Assembly (NCBI RefSeq): GCF_029784165.1
Contig: NC_073696.1
Location: 111,570,665 to 111,634,664 of the forward strand
DNA: 64,000 nucleotides
Source of the DNA: Wyeomyia smithii
Taxonomy: Eukaryota > Arthropoda > Insecta > Diptera > Culicidae
Direction of reading: 5' to 3'
Shown here: piece after piece, positions 43,178 through 55,318 of the stretch
How positions within the stretch are numbered: the first letter of the stretch is position 1
How the letters are laid out: every line of letters starts with the position of its first letter
The notes under the pieces: model-generated
Databases searched by the model: none
Told to the model about the DNA's origin: nothing
What the model saw: the letters and a program-made list of their open reading frames with translations, nothing else
Program-made: the position numbers and the translations under genes

Positions 43178-43643
43178 TTACCCGCAAAAGGAAGGCGTCA
43201 TCCATATCTTTAAACTGCTTTTTTGACTGAGACAGCTTTTAATCTGAGAAAATTCTCGTCACTACCGACCTGAATTCCACAGTTACCGTTACGAATAATT
43301 GTTCAATCATGGCAAGTCAGCTTCCTCAAACCGGATTTGTTTTCAGAAGAATTACAAACAAAGAGAAATTTGACACTTTCCACGGATAGGTATACAAAGG
43401 GAGCAAAATCGCGTCAAATGACAAATGAAACTTTGCACACGTATTTGGCTTAGCAAACAGAGCATTTTGCAGAGATGAAGATTTTTTTTAGACTCAAGAG
43501 TAGTTTTTCAAAAAGGCGTATACATAGATTGCGCAGAAATTCTTTACGCCTCTTCTGTTCTTCCGTCTCCATCTTCGCAACAATTGCACTAGCAGCTGAA
43601 TGCAACTTACACAATATCAACAATACACATTGAACAAATTTCA
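43178..43643. other. No recognised gene
   Basis: AT-rich linker up to the long-inverted-repeat element. A minus-strand frame at 43450-43662 has no motif and runs across the element edge. Confidence 0.35.
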
Positions 43644-44729
43644 ACCCACACGGTGCTCCCACAGACCGTTATTATCAAACAAAAAATACCATCAAAACGG
43701 TGAACACCAGTTTATTCGTTTTGATGTTCTTCATCTCTGGGTAAATTTAAAAAAAAAAACCTGAGTTATGCCCATTTAAAAAAAATATGGCCGATATTCT
43801 AAAGAAAAAAAAATGGCCGATATTTTAAAGAAATTCATAGAAACTCGACCAGTAATTGATTTTAAACTCTCAGTTTCCAATTATACTTTGTAGGTATGGA
43901 TATTTTGCCTACCTTTAAGCAATTTGCATAAGCAAAAAAACAAGTCTAAGCTATGAAAAGGGCGTAGCTTCTCATCTAAATGAAACTTATATAATCCAGT
44001 GGTCAAAAGTTTATTTCAAATTATGTTGTGATTACTGAAGAAAACCCTTAAACTGTAGTAGGCGTTGAAAATTGACAATAATGTCAAAAGTTTGGGATTT
44101 TGAGTATAGAAAGTGTAACAAACATGTTAAATTTGCTCTATCTCATTAGCGTGGACAAGGGGGAGGAGGAGAATTTGTACTCTGTGAACTTGAAAACGTC
44201 CTCCACAATAGCTGTGCAAATTTTATATCCAAAGGCTTTTGGGCATGAGTGAGGGTTTTGCGACATAACTGTTTCATCTAAGATTTTGCTATATCTCAGT
44301 GGCGTAGTAAAGTAAACGAAAGAGAAGAGCATGGATAGGTCATCATTTATTGAATAATCATCATTTATTAAATAATAATTTGATTATTTAATTCGCTACA
44401 TATAGATCCTACAGCAAAAGATTTGTTTGATTAGCGTGGGCAAGAAGGGAGTGTAGCAACGGTGAATTTGGTCTTTGTAAACTCCAAAATACCAAACTCG
44501 ATCGCCATGCCAATTTTTACGCGCCATAATGGCGGGCGCTATAATGAAAAATTCGTAATAAGTCACTAACCTTTTTGACAACTCTTTTTTTAAAGGTGGC
44601 GGGGAAATCTGCAAACAGACACCTGAATCTAGGTTTTTTAGCGTTACGTAATTTGTGTACGACGCCTTTGTGCGTGATGCACCCTCTTTACTCTTATAAC
44701 CTCCTAGCTAACTACCTGGAGACTGGTAA

Positions 44730-47354
44730 TTAGCAACCACTGGCGTGTTGGTGGTTGACCCGCCTCACACGTTGCAGCTCCAGGACAATCTGAGAGGCGG
44801 CCGCACAGACCGCGTTGCAGATGCCCGGGTCGTCGCATAACCTCCGGACTAGATTGTCCGGAGTAGTGCCAGGCCCGCTCACAGCCATCATGTCGTTCCT
44901 CGCTCTTACGAAACGGGGGCATACGAAAAAGACATGCTCAGTAGTCTCCTCATCCTCCACGCACTCGGGACACATGGGGGACCCCGCGTGTCTGAACCTG
45001 TGCAGATATTGCCTGAAACAACCATGGCCTGATAGGATTTGTGTCAGGTGGAAGTTCACTTCACCATGTCGTCTCCCGACCCAGCCGGATATCTCCGGTA
45101 TGAGTCGGTGCGTCCATCTGCCCTTTGTGGAGTTGGACCATTCCCGCTGCCAGCGGAGCATCGAGAATGACCTTCTGGTACCTCGTATGCCCCTTGTGTC
45201 ACGTTGGTTGAAACACTCTCTGTCCTCCTCTGCTGATGGGCATCATGCCGGACAAAACACAGATTGCATCGTATGACACCGTACAATACGCACTCGCAAC
45301 TCTCAGGCACATGAACATGTAGGTACTTTCCAGTTCACCACGGTAACTGTTAGTACCTAGCGCTCTGGACCACACTGGCCCACCATACCTAAGTATGAAT
45401 GAAACCACGCTGGCAAGAAGTCTTCGCTTGCTGCCATAAACCGCTGAGCTATTGGACATCATACGAGATAGTGCTGCAATAGCCGATGAGGCCCTCTTAC
45501 AGGCATAGTCGACGTGACTCCCGAACGTGAGCTTGTCGTCCACCATAGCCCCCAAGAGCTTCAGGAATCGCTTCGAAGTGATGGTGCAGTCTCCGACTCT
45601 GACCACCGCCTGTTGCTCCGATTTACGGTTGTTCACAACCGTGACCTCCGTCTTATGATGCGCGAGCTCCAGTTTCCTGGAGCGCATCCAGTCCTCGACC
45701 TTGCGTATACAGTGCGCGGCCGTCAACTCGACCTCCTCGATCGACTCGCCGTAAACCTCTAGCGTTATGTCGTCTGCAAAGCCGACGATCACAACCCCTA
45801 CAGGGAACTTGAGTTTCAACACTCCGTCATACATGACATTCCTCAACACCGAACCCAGGATAGAACCTTGCGGAACTCCTGCGGCAATTGGGACGCACTT
45901 CTGACCCTCCTCCGTGTCGTAAACAAGTACTCGATTCTGGAAACAATTTTCCAGAATCTTGTACAGCGACACCGGTATATGGATGCTCCTGAGCGCGAGC
46001 GCTATGGAGTCCCAACTGGCACTATTGAACGAATTTCGCGTCGAGCGTGACGATTGCGCAGTAGCGTATTCCCCTTTTCTCGCGCTGGATTGCTACCTCC
46101 GCCGTCTTGATGACGGAAGAGATTGCATCCAGCGTGGACCTGCTCTTCCGGAAGCCGAACTGGTTACTTGCCAGACCGTGTACACCCTCCGTGTACCTCA
46201 CCAGTCTGTTGAGTATGATCCTTTCAAGCACCTTGCCCGCGGTGTCCAGCAGGCAGATAGGCCTATATGCCTCTATGTTTCCCAGCCTTCGGCAATAAGA
46301 CCAGTCTCTGCCGCTTCCACCTGTCTGGAAAGAGACAGTCATCCAGGCACCTCTGCATGACTGCCCTGAACAGCCCGGGGCCGTTTTAACCGCCAGCCTG
46401 ATCGCCAGGTTATGGACACCATCCGGTCCCGGTGCCTTGCTCACCTTTAGGGATTTGGCGATCACGATTTATTCGTAACCCTTGCCTGCTCCCCTGCCTC
46501 GACACGGCTGTCGTCGCTCACGGATTGTATGCTCGGCAGGTTGGCCGACCATCCCTGGTCTATGTCTGAGATACTGGAACGTCGGACGTGAGACTTGACC
46601 GCCGGAGGCCAAGGACTTGGCTCGTGGCGCGGAAAGAGTCCCTCAATAATACGCTCCAGCATCGCTGGTGATCGCTCTGCAGGCGCCTTTAGTCTTGGCC
46701 ATTACGATCCTGTAGGCGTCACCCCACGGTTTGTATTGGCACTCGCACATAGCCTATCGAAGCAGGCCCTCTTGCTGGCATTTATCGCGCTCTTTAGCAT
46801 CGATCTTGCCGAACTGAATGCTGCGCGGCGCTCTGTCCTCTCTCCTTCGTTTCGCGCACGCTGCATCCTCCGTCTTGCACGAAGGCACGCACTGCGAAGG
46901 TCGGCTATCGCGTCCGTCCACCAGTAAACCGGTGGCTTCCTATTCCTAGGTTGGCGAGTCCTAGACATGGTGGCGTCGCACGCCTGCGATAGCATAGCAA
47001 CTCTTGGTCAGCAGTCAGGCGGAGCCAACTGCCCCTCTCGCGCTCCCTTCTCATTGCCTGTTCGAATACCTCGGCATCAAAGTGCGATGTCTTCCACCCG
47101 CGAACGGTTGGAGTGTTGGCTCTACCCGTCGCTTGCCGCCTCTCGTTGTTGTCTACACTATAACAGACCGGCTGGTGGTCGCTATTAGTGTAGCCATCGT
47201 CTACCCTCCAGTTCTTAATCAGTCCTGGGCTGGAGGCTGTCACGTCGATGATCGACTCCGCACCATTTCTGTTAAATGTACTTTTGTTCCCAACGTTGGC
47301 TAGATCTAGGTTGAACTTTGCCAAAGCCTCCAACAGGATCTGGCCCCTGTGGTT
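44730..47354 (-). pseudogene. R1-clade ORF2: end of endonuclease, RT, C-terminal finger
   Basis: Read on the minus strand. Endonuclease end: LANVGNKSTFNRNGAESIID and NSDHQPVCYSV (47333-47160). Linker: PPVYWWTDAIADLRSACLRA (about 46920). RT: KVSKAPGPDGVHNLA (46445), NIEAYRPICLLDTAGKVLER (about 46270), SNQFGFRKSRST, then GVPQGSILGSVL (about 45875) and the catalytic FADDITLEV (about 45775), and LLGAMVDDKLTFGSHV. C-terminus: GHGCFRQYLHRF and the CCHC-like CPECVEDEETTEHVFFVC (about 44965-45040). Frame changes occur at least near 46900, 46470, 46000 and 45200, so no intact protein remains. The catalytic Asp pair is preserved. The clade call rests on motif wording. Confidence 0.8.
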
Positions 47355-48192
47355 GGGTTCGCCACAGAAGGCAGAATCACGAAAGGCAGAAGCACGAAAG
47401 GCAGAATCATGAAAGGCAGAACTCTATGACCGTACACACAAGGCAGAATATTTCAAAAGGCAGAATTTCGAGGGGCACGAAAGGCAGAATCACTGGTAGC
47501 AAAACCTCACGATAGTAAAGTGCCTGATGACAAATTAGTGCGAATCCTGGTCACGGTATCAAAGCTGCTACTCTACCTTTATTATTTAATATTATTTGGT
47601 AACCAGACATAATAACTGGTCACAAGCAATGACCAGTTTTGATGGGAGGTGCAAATCAAGCATAATTATTAGATCAGAAAGGCGTAAACTGGTTTGGCTC
47701 AGGTCCTAAAGAGTCTCACGGCATCGCGGAGAGTAATTTTTCGATGGTAGGTATAACTTACACTAGCCTCAACGGCTAGTTGATTATAATTAACATAAAA
47801 CAATTCATGCGGCGAAGACGCATAATCGAGGGCAAGGAACCTAGGCGGCACAAAGCCGCCGTGGTTTCCGCGGTCCGAGCCGGCCGCCGACCCGCCGTCG
47901 GAAGCGGCGGCCTCTCGCATACAAACAACGGATCTACTGGTTTTCTAGGATTATTCAAACAGGTTTTCTTTCCCTTAGTTAAGTCCGAACGAGCGGTAGC
48001 GAGTCATACACTTGGACAATAGAGTCGGCCAAAGGCCGCGAGTGTGTATTGTCAAAAAGCAAAAAGACCATTTTTTGATTATGCCATTCGTGCTTTTTTG
48101 ATTCTGCCATTCGTTATTCTGCCTTATGAAATATTCTGCCTTTTGTGATTCTGCTTTTCGTGATTCTACCTTTCGTGATTCTGCGTAGGAGA
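47355..48192. mobile_element. Element with iterated short-repeat inverted ends, 11 bp TSD
   Basis: Inserted in the R1 endonuclease. cccctgtggtt flanks it on both sides (47344-47354 and 48193-48203); joining the two sides over one copy restores the R1 reading (TNHRG). The left end holds about seven copies of a ~15 bp unit, aaggcagaatcacga (47368-47490). The right end holds about seven copies of its reverse complement, ttcgtgattctgcct (48074-48187). Spacing and sequence of units vary. The core (about 47790-47925) is GC-rich with nested palindromes such as ccgccgacccgccgtcgg. A frame at 47780-48022 (80 codons) crosses the core but has no family motif. It resembles foldback elements in design; no family is recognised. 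Confidence 0.75.
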
Positions 48193-48620
48193 CCCCTGTG
48201 GTTCGTGAAAGGAATTTCCCACTCAACAGCCCAAGCGTTGAAATCGCCCGCCACCACCAACGGCGTTAGGCCCGTTAGCTCCATGGATAAGAGGTCGACC
48301 ATCTGAGTGAACCTTTCGGTAGACCAACGTGGCAAGGCATAGCAACTGCAGTAAAACACTCCGCTCACCTTAGCAACTACGTACCCTTCTTCTGAGGTTA
48401 GGACAACCTCCTGAACCGGGAACTTGCTCGTCGTACATATGGTCGCCATACTGGACTTATCCGCAACCCAGTTACCGTTTCCGGGAGGGATGCGGTAGGG
48501 GTCCGATATGATGGCGATATCCGACAACGACTCAGTGGCTGCTTGGTGTAGTTTGCGTTTGTTGAGATTAATGCGATTGATCGAGCTCTCACTGATATAG
48601 TTTATATTGAAATCAAGAAG
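48193..48620 (-). pseudogene. R1-clade ORF2: N-terminal endonuclease piece
   Basis: The minus-strand frame contains SDIAIISDPYRIPPGNGNWV (with the catalytic Glu position replaced by Asp-bearing DPYRIP as usual in this clade), SEEGYVVAKVSGVFYCSCY and PLVVAGDFNAWAVEW (about 48240), the GDFNA motif of APE-type endonucleases. It ends at FTNHRG where the 838 bp insertion lies. The first ~12 residues of the open frame (MKRTQLLDFNINY) do not look like R1 and are probably target sequence. Confidence 0.75.
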
Positions 48621-48856
48621 TTGTGTCCTTTTCAAAGCGAATCTGAGAGATTAAAACCAATCATTGGTTGAGTTTGTATAAATTTCCAAAGAATTTCGGC
48701 CATTTTAACATAAAATGGACATAATTGAAAAATGATACCAACGATTTTTTTTTAATTTACCCAGAGATAAAGAACATCGTAACGAGCAAACTGGTGTTCA
48801 TCGTTTTGATGGTATTTTTTGTGTGAGAAAAACGGTCTGTGGAGCACCGTGACCCA

Positions 48857-51800
48857 ATAAGTAAAAAGTTACAGCCGTTTGGTAATGATGCAATTCGATT
48901 CCGAACACCTTTTAGAGAAACAATAAATGAAAAAATATACATCGCAAAAAAATTAAAATCGAGCAAAAAAAATTAAAATCAACACTAAATTTTAATTTAC
49001 AAAAAAATGGTGGATTTTTTTTTATTTTCTTTTAAAGAAACTTGAGGTTATAACGCAACTTTTGATACAAAGTCTAGGATGGAGAAAATAAAACCAGTTT
49101 TTTATGGTTTTTAACAAGTTATTCGATTTCAACACTTTCCAGAATAATTGTATTCCAATGATTTCAAACAATTTAAATAGCCATTTTAAACTGAAAAGCT
49201 TATAACAATTAACTTCGTAAATGCATCAATTTTCTAATTATTTTGAATTTAATTTAGAGAATTAGAAAAAATAAATTAACTATACAATTAATCAAGAACG
49301 GGTTAAAGTTTTCCCTCAATTTGTTTTTGTTTTTTTAATTTGACCTTATTTCAAAGCCTTTGATAAAAAATGCTTGATGGATAAATGTAACACATTTTTT
49401 TTTACTTGTAAGTTATTTTTAAAAATTTTTTTTTTTTTCATTTTACTATTTTTGAGTTTCAATGATGCATTATATTTCTAATAGTATTTCCAAATCTCTT
49501 GGCGACCAACTTTCTACATGCATCCGTTTTTTGAGATATTTCAATATTAAGTTTGGCAAGTTCACGGCAACAAACATAAATGTAAGTATTAAAATATAAG
49601 ATCGATGAAACACTATTCATTCCTGTACATCAACAGAATTGGATGAATAAATCAGAAGTTATGGTTATGCTCACATTAGTGGAGATTTATTTCCAAGAGT
49701 TGAATAATTCAAAGGACTGAAATAGTTTAAAAAATATTCATCCAATCTCTTTGATATCAATGAATGATTTGTGATATATAGATCGTATATTTCAATGAAT
49801 ATATGTTTGTAGCTGAAGAAGATTTATTTGTGAATCACAAAAAAATAACCATATATTTCCGCGAAAGTTGGCATAAAATACGGTTTACTCAAAACACTTG
49901 CTCTATGCAAGTTATATTGTTTTATACCAGCATAAATGATAACACAGAAAAAAAACTTTGTCAATTCGGGTAAAAAGGTTCCGAATGTCTGCTAAGTAGC
50001 TTACACGACACGACTCAAACACAAGATTTAAAGGAAAAAAGTTTTTCTCGCACTCAGTACTAATGGCAACAGTGGACATTCATCACGCGCGAGATTTTGC
50101 ATCACCGTAAGCTTCAAGGAAAGGTCAATGTGATTCCCGTGTTCACTCTAATTGCGAGGTTACTGAGCTCGATGATGAATTTGTTAAAGAACCGGGAGCC
50201 GCGACTGCAACAATTGTGGAACTTTAAGCAACAAATTGAATCATTACCGACTATCCGTGGAAACAGAACACTAACATTGGCGTCGATATAACCAGAGGAT
50301 CTTTTTCGTTCACGTATAGTTATATAAATCCTTTTAGGTAAAACTGCGGTAGGTTTCGCGTGTTTGAGTCAAGTATACATATAGCCTATATGTATATAGT
50401 AAGCTTAAAAAATATTTAAATAAAACCAATCCTATCAACAGAAGAGCGGATTGTACGATAAATTAGGATGATGGGTAATTGAGCCAAAAAGGAATTATAA
50501 ATTTGGCTTAAGCCCAGGTTTAAATCGTTCGAGCTTTGGGGGATACGTGACAGACAATTTCTACAATCGTAGAGTGGAAAAATAAAACTAAACTTTTCTT
50601 CACGAGTAACTAATCAAAACGTCCGGCAAAGTTGATAAAACTAGCAAAACTCAATCAACTCAAGCTTCTCGGGAAATTAGTACTAAAGATAAATCATTTA
50701 CAGTAAATCACATCACATGGAAAAAGTACGAGCAAGTACCTACTGTAAAATTATTTATTACTACGTGTACGAAACTTTTATTTCGACAAACTACACGTTC
50801 GTAGCAATTTTATCCTTACCCATTTGGTCGAAAAATTCTTGGTAAGATGTCTCGCTCTAAATGCTGACAGGGTAGCTGAAAACGAGATAGAGATCGGAGG
50901 ATCTCCCAGAGTGGCTTACATTAGCCATTTAAAATTAAATTAATTGGTTTGCTTCTGTGGCGCGTTCTAACGTTTCTCTGTCTCGCTATCCTGCTACAGT
51001 ATTTCGAAATGTGCTTGCCTCAACTCATGGGTGCGCTGGGTCCTAACTACACTTTTCGACTCTCTTCGTGCTAGCAGTGATGATGGATGGCTGGTGATGC
51101 TGTCGCGTTCTGCTCTACAGCAGATTTTATTTTCAACACCAAATTAAACGAACATAAAACGCACAGGTAGTTCGCAGCTTCTCGGGATCCAGTGCTGGGT
51201 GATGCCAAGCCTTGTCTCACCCAACGGACAGGTGAAATACCTGCTCTATAGTCAGGTCAAATGTCACTTGTTTTTCGAATAATAAAAAAACAACAACAGG
51301 AAAAAGCCATGACAGTCGTAAGTGAATTATTTGTCAATTAAAATAAGAATGGGAATTAACATTTTAGTGTCTTGTAACAAACCGCAGCTCGCAACATGTG
51401 GTTCATCGTACCGATGATTTGTGATGAGAGCGAGTGTGTATTTTTTGGTAGTGTGGTTTTAAATTAAAGATGTTTCTGGGGAACTTAATAAAATATGCGT
51501 GAGAATAAGATTTTTCCTTACAAGTTATGGCATTGGAGTCCATTCAATGCTAAATTTTATTTGCGTATATAGTGTTAACGGACCATTATCCTCAGTGTGT
51601 GGAAAACAGTATTAATAGCAATCGCTGCTTTTTTATATTTTTGCGATTGCATTACTTTTTAGATTTTTGTCGTTTTTGAAATAAAGTTCATTTTATTGAA
51701 GTACATTCATGGGAACTGAGATTGCTATGTAACGTTTTAGGAATGAAAGATCCCTAGTGCTAACAGTTTTCATACAACATTACTGTTTTCCGGGCTAATT

Positions 51801-54429
51801 AAATTCATCTAAACTTTGTGAAGCCCTAACCGAATGAAATCTTTTAAATTTCCGTTAATCCTTTCGAGTATGGTTTCTTTGTTTTTTGTTCAATTTTGTT
51901 TAAAATTTATTATTTTGCATTTGAAATTCAATTGTGGAAGCTACCGATTGTAAAAATTATCTGTAACGATTTTTATTTTAATATTTAAGTGTAATATATT
52001 GACTCCTAAATTGTTTACATGTTCTATGAAATTTATTGCCTCTGTCATCGTTAGCAGTGAAATCACACCCATGAATGCTTCTTGCTACTGCAGCAAATGA
52101 CACGGAAACTGTAGTGGGGAAAGCCATACAGCCTGGCACTGACGGAAATTATATGAATGACCCAAAGGTGATGAATGGGAAACGATGCTAGGCGTAATTA
52201 AAAATCCTTGTGTTGTCCCCTCACTTCAAAAATTTTATAGCGATTAAATTAATTGTGCTTTTTTGATTTATCTGCGTTGTAGCCAGTTTTACTCCAGTTC
52301 ATGGGCTTTAGCCACTCACTCGGATGATGTTTCTGTACTGGGCCTCTGCGGGTACGTCAGTTAGGTGGCAATTATATGAGCTTGTAATTTGCTGTCCAGT
52401 TGTTCAGACCTACGCTTACTATACCGGAGAGGTGATTATAGCATTCAGGGTGCTGTGACTAGAGGTGATATGTGGAGCAATGAGATATTTTGTGTCGCGT
52501 ACCAGCGGGCAATTTTATGTCGTTGCTATCCGAAAACATTTTCTCAGCAATCTTTTCATCCGAGAACAGGTACAAACGCTTTTACGACATTTTTGAGATA
52601 GAGATCTGTTTTACTTACTTCTCGGTAACATGCCTTTGTTGTGTAACGGGAAATTACAATTACAGTGCTGCAACTGTTGTAATACAATTCAACATGTTGA
52701 CAAAAGTAACATCGCCAGTCCTGTCCGAAAGTATAATTTTTGTTTCAGTACAGTTCTGCATCGTTGGCTATTGATGTATTCGCATTTACGGATATAATCG
52801 GAAAATAGCAATTCTAATTAGCAATTTATTTCGCATAAAGTAACTGAAAAATACATTCATTAAACACTTTTAATATTATTTATTCACCTGACGCAGTACT
52901 AATGACTACCGTTTGCCGCAAGTTATAGAGCAATTATCATTTTTTTATTCAATGAAGTGTGGGTACATTAATCAGTTGAGTAATTACTATATTTTGGAAT
53001 TGACACTTGGAATACATCGAATGTATAGATCGATAAACCACGGCTTAACATCAACGAAACTATTTTCAAATTAAAATATTATTTATTATGACCATGTTAA
53101 TCGCATTCCCAAACCGAATAAACAAAGCGAATCGTTGATAAAGTTCACTCTATACGAGACCACGCTGAAATCAATTTGAATAAATAACATATTTTAAACA
53201 AAAGTGAGAAGCCATTCGTTCGATGTGGCATAACAATAACGCGTCGCCGCACAAGTTTCTCTCGTCGCCTCAGCTTTCAATTTAGTATCAATAAAACCCA
53301 GCTCAGAGCTGTTCAAATCGTCACTTTTGAAGGCTGCCTCATCTGTTTGGAGTACACCTTAGAGTGATATAAGCAACACGAAGCTTAGAACGCGAGCCTA
53401 AGCTTTAGCAATCGAACGCCTGCCGATGATGTGGGAGGCGGATGTTACCAATTCTACTATATCTCCTTCTCGTCAGTATAATAATTTTGAATTTTGAAAC
53501 ACCCTAGACAGAAAGGCACATTACTATTTTTTTGAACTTGGATTAGTAAAACGAGCAACAATGTTTAATGTCGGATTTGGCTAATTTGGATGGATTAGAG
53601 ACCACCATCAAATAAAACAAAAAAAGGACAGCTGAGTGAAGCTTCGTTGGCCTATTGTTCTTCAGCTGCAGAATCACCTACCAAATTTTTCGTATACGAC
53701 AATTGAAATTCAATGGTTTCAGTAGCAACTGTAAAAGAACTTTTGACATAGTTTTTCATTGTATTAGTTGTTCGTCAGTCCATTTGGTAACATTCAAGGT
53801 GGTACTGTGTAGGAGCCAAAAATGGTCGACTTTGTATTTGCAAAGACCAAGACTACTTCATATACGCAGCAGATAAAAACATAAAGTTGACGCTTAATAA
53901 CTATTTCCGAGTCTTGTGTCTTTGGAAATTTGTGGCTGTTTGTGGTTGTTTGTGGCTTATACACAGTACCACCGTAATATAATCACGGTAATTTACTAGT
54001 TAGCAAAGTTAGTATATTCTACAGATAGAGAAATATTTTAGACTCAAGAGGAATTTTCTGAAAGGACAGTGTACCAGTTCGCCACTTTCAATCATGTAGA
54101 ATATTGCGGCTAAAGTTCTTTTAGTTTCTTATTGTCAAAAAAGCTCTACTTCAACAGTTATCCAAAATAAGGTTTTATTATGTAGATTGTTGGTTGAAGA
54201 GTATTAATAGCGAACGCGACCACAATGGAAATGCTGACGAAGCCGACATTCATCCTATATGCATTTTAGCGTATACTTTATTTATAGCATTGTTGCTCAG
54301 AAAGTTAAGGTTGCAATAAAAAAGTATCAAAGAATGAATCGCTAGGACTAGTAATTCTTTATAAAAAAAATACACACCAAGAAAAACACAACAAAATTTT
54401 GAAAAGTCGAAAACGGATTTATTCAGAAA
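48857..54429. other. Long AT-rich stretch, no recognised gene
   Basis: 5.6 kb. The first part (to about 50000) is extremely AT-rich with T-runs. A GC-richer patch at 50880-51230 includes tctcgctatcctgctacag and similar pol II-neutral sequence. Frames at 50097-50291, 52389-52774 and 53655-53876 have no motif I can support. I saw no terminal repeats or arrays. It could contain introns or regulatory DNA of an unseen host gene. Confidence 0.35.
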
Positions 54430-54438
54430 TATTAATGA

Positions 54439-54655
54439 CAAAGCAAAGCAAAGCCTTGGTGCTACATTCCGATTCGGAACTTGACCTTCTGTTTACAATA
54501 CACAGACTTCGCAGCCAACTGTTAAGTGTACAGGACAATTGCGGGGCTGGCGCTACGATCCTACTGACACTAACAGTCTGTCCCGAGTCAGGACTCGAAC
54601 CTACGACGACTGGCTTGTTAGGCCAGTATCGTACCTCGAGACCAGCTGGGGAGGC
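54439..54655 (-). mobile_element. tRNA-derived SINE (Feilai-like), complete, 9 bp TSD
   Basis: Minus-strand reading from 54655: ccagctggtctcgaggtacg (A-box region), ggcctaacaagccagtcg (tRNA-like stem), gtaggttcgagtcctgac (B box), a ~130 bp body, and the 3' terminus attccgaatcggaatgtagc ... gctttgctttg. tattaatga flanks it on both sides (54430-54438 and 54656-54664). It is transcribed by pol III and mobilised in trans by a LINE. Two damaged relatives lie at 18168 and 25350. The name Feilai is from memory of the mosquito family and needs a search. Confidence 0.8.
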
Positions 54656-54664
54656 TATTAATGA

Positions 54665-55318
54665 ATATAAACTTTTATTATTATGAATGGCCATAAGAAC
54701 TATTTAACATCATCAGAAAACATGACAAATCTGGAATTTCTAGAGCCCGGAAGAACATGACAAATCTAGAATTTGTAGAACAATCAGAATTTTTTTAATG
54801 CCTAAAAAGTAATTTAACCTCACGATCCAACACTGCGACATGACTGAGAAAACAGAACAGAAAAATATTTTCCTCATACAATCAGCACGAAAAAAATACG
54901 AATTTAAAGTAAGTTATCAATTCAATTCAAATCAATATGAATTCAAATTATTATATCAAAAAAAATTTACATGTCAAGTCAGTTATCAATTTACGTGTCA
55001 AGATAAACTCAGTTTTGCTCAAGTGTAATTCCAAGCAACATAGGGGAGCGATTTTGATCAACCGTTTTTGGATTTGGCTAAAACTTTGCTATGATGGTCC
55101 TATAAGCTAAAGACGTCATTTCGTGCAATTAACATTTTTCTATCTCGACTAAACTTTGAAAAGACCTTGTGCAAAGATGGTATTGATGATTGAAAATATT
55201 TTTTCTAATTACGGTAATTTCTTCAGCAATGTTGTAGATAGTAGTGTTGTCCTTCCTAAGAAATATTACACCGTTAAAAAATATTCTTTGGAAGAAAAAA
55301 ATTTTAGAAGAATATAAA
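54665..55318. other. No recognised gene
   Basis: AT-rich. Two near-identical short words, atgacaaatct(g/a)gaatttNtagag, occur about 36 bp apart near 54722 and 54758. Nothing else supported. Confidence 0.35.

Larger units (their letters stand above)
44700..48620 (-). mobile_element. R1-clade non-LTR retrotransposon, 5'-truncated, interrupted
   Basis: A minus-strand ORF2 with endonuclease, RT and C-terminal finger. It lacks ORF1 and starts within the first part of the endonuclease, so it is 5'-truncated at about 48600-48620, right beside the inner edge of the right arm of the host element. It is GC-richer than its flanks. An 838 bp insertion (47355-48192) splits the endonuclease. The surrounding sequence is not rDNA, so this is not a site-specific R1. 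Frameshifts show it is old. The exact 3' end near 44700 and a target duplication were not resolved. Confidence 0.75.
43649..48851. mobile_element. DNA element with ~230 bp inverted ends and 5 bp TSD, hosting an R1 element
   Basis: The left arm (43649-43875) and right arm (about 48625-48851) are inverted repeats of roughly 75-80 percent identity by eye. Landmarks: cacggtgctccNacagaccg, aaaaaataccatcaaaacg, tgaacaccagttt, ctctgggtaaatt, atggccga(t/a)att. ACCCA lies directly outside both arms (43644-43648 and 48852-48856). A 5 bp duplication with ends starting CACGGTG recalls Transib, whose ends begin CAC and duplicate 5 bp, but arms this long are unusual and no transposase is visible. Between the arms, 43876-44700 is unclassified sequence and the rest is the R1-clade insertion. 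Confidence 0.65.

Noticed and set aside
44815..47515. Plus-strand frames of 60-153 codons
   Set aside because: They are antisense shadows of the GC-rich R1-clade ORF2, whose minus-strand motifs (APGPDGV, FADD) are clear.
44700..48620. Site-specific R1 insertion in ribosomal DNA
   Set aside because: The flanks are inverted repeats and AT-rich sequence, with no 28S-like sequence.
54590..54650. tRNA gene on the minus strand
   Set aside because: A and B boxes are present, but the sequence continues into a SINE body with a target duplication, and related damaged copies occur elsewhere.
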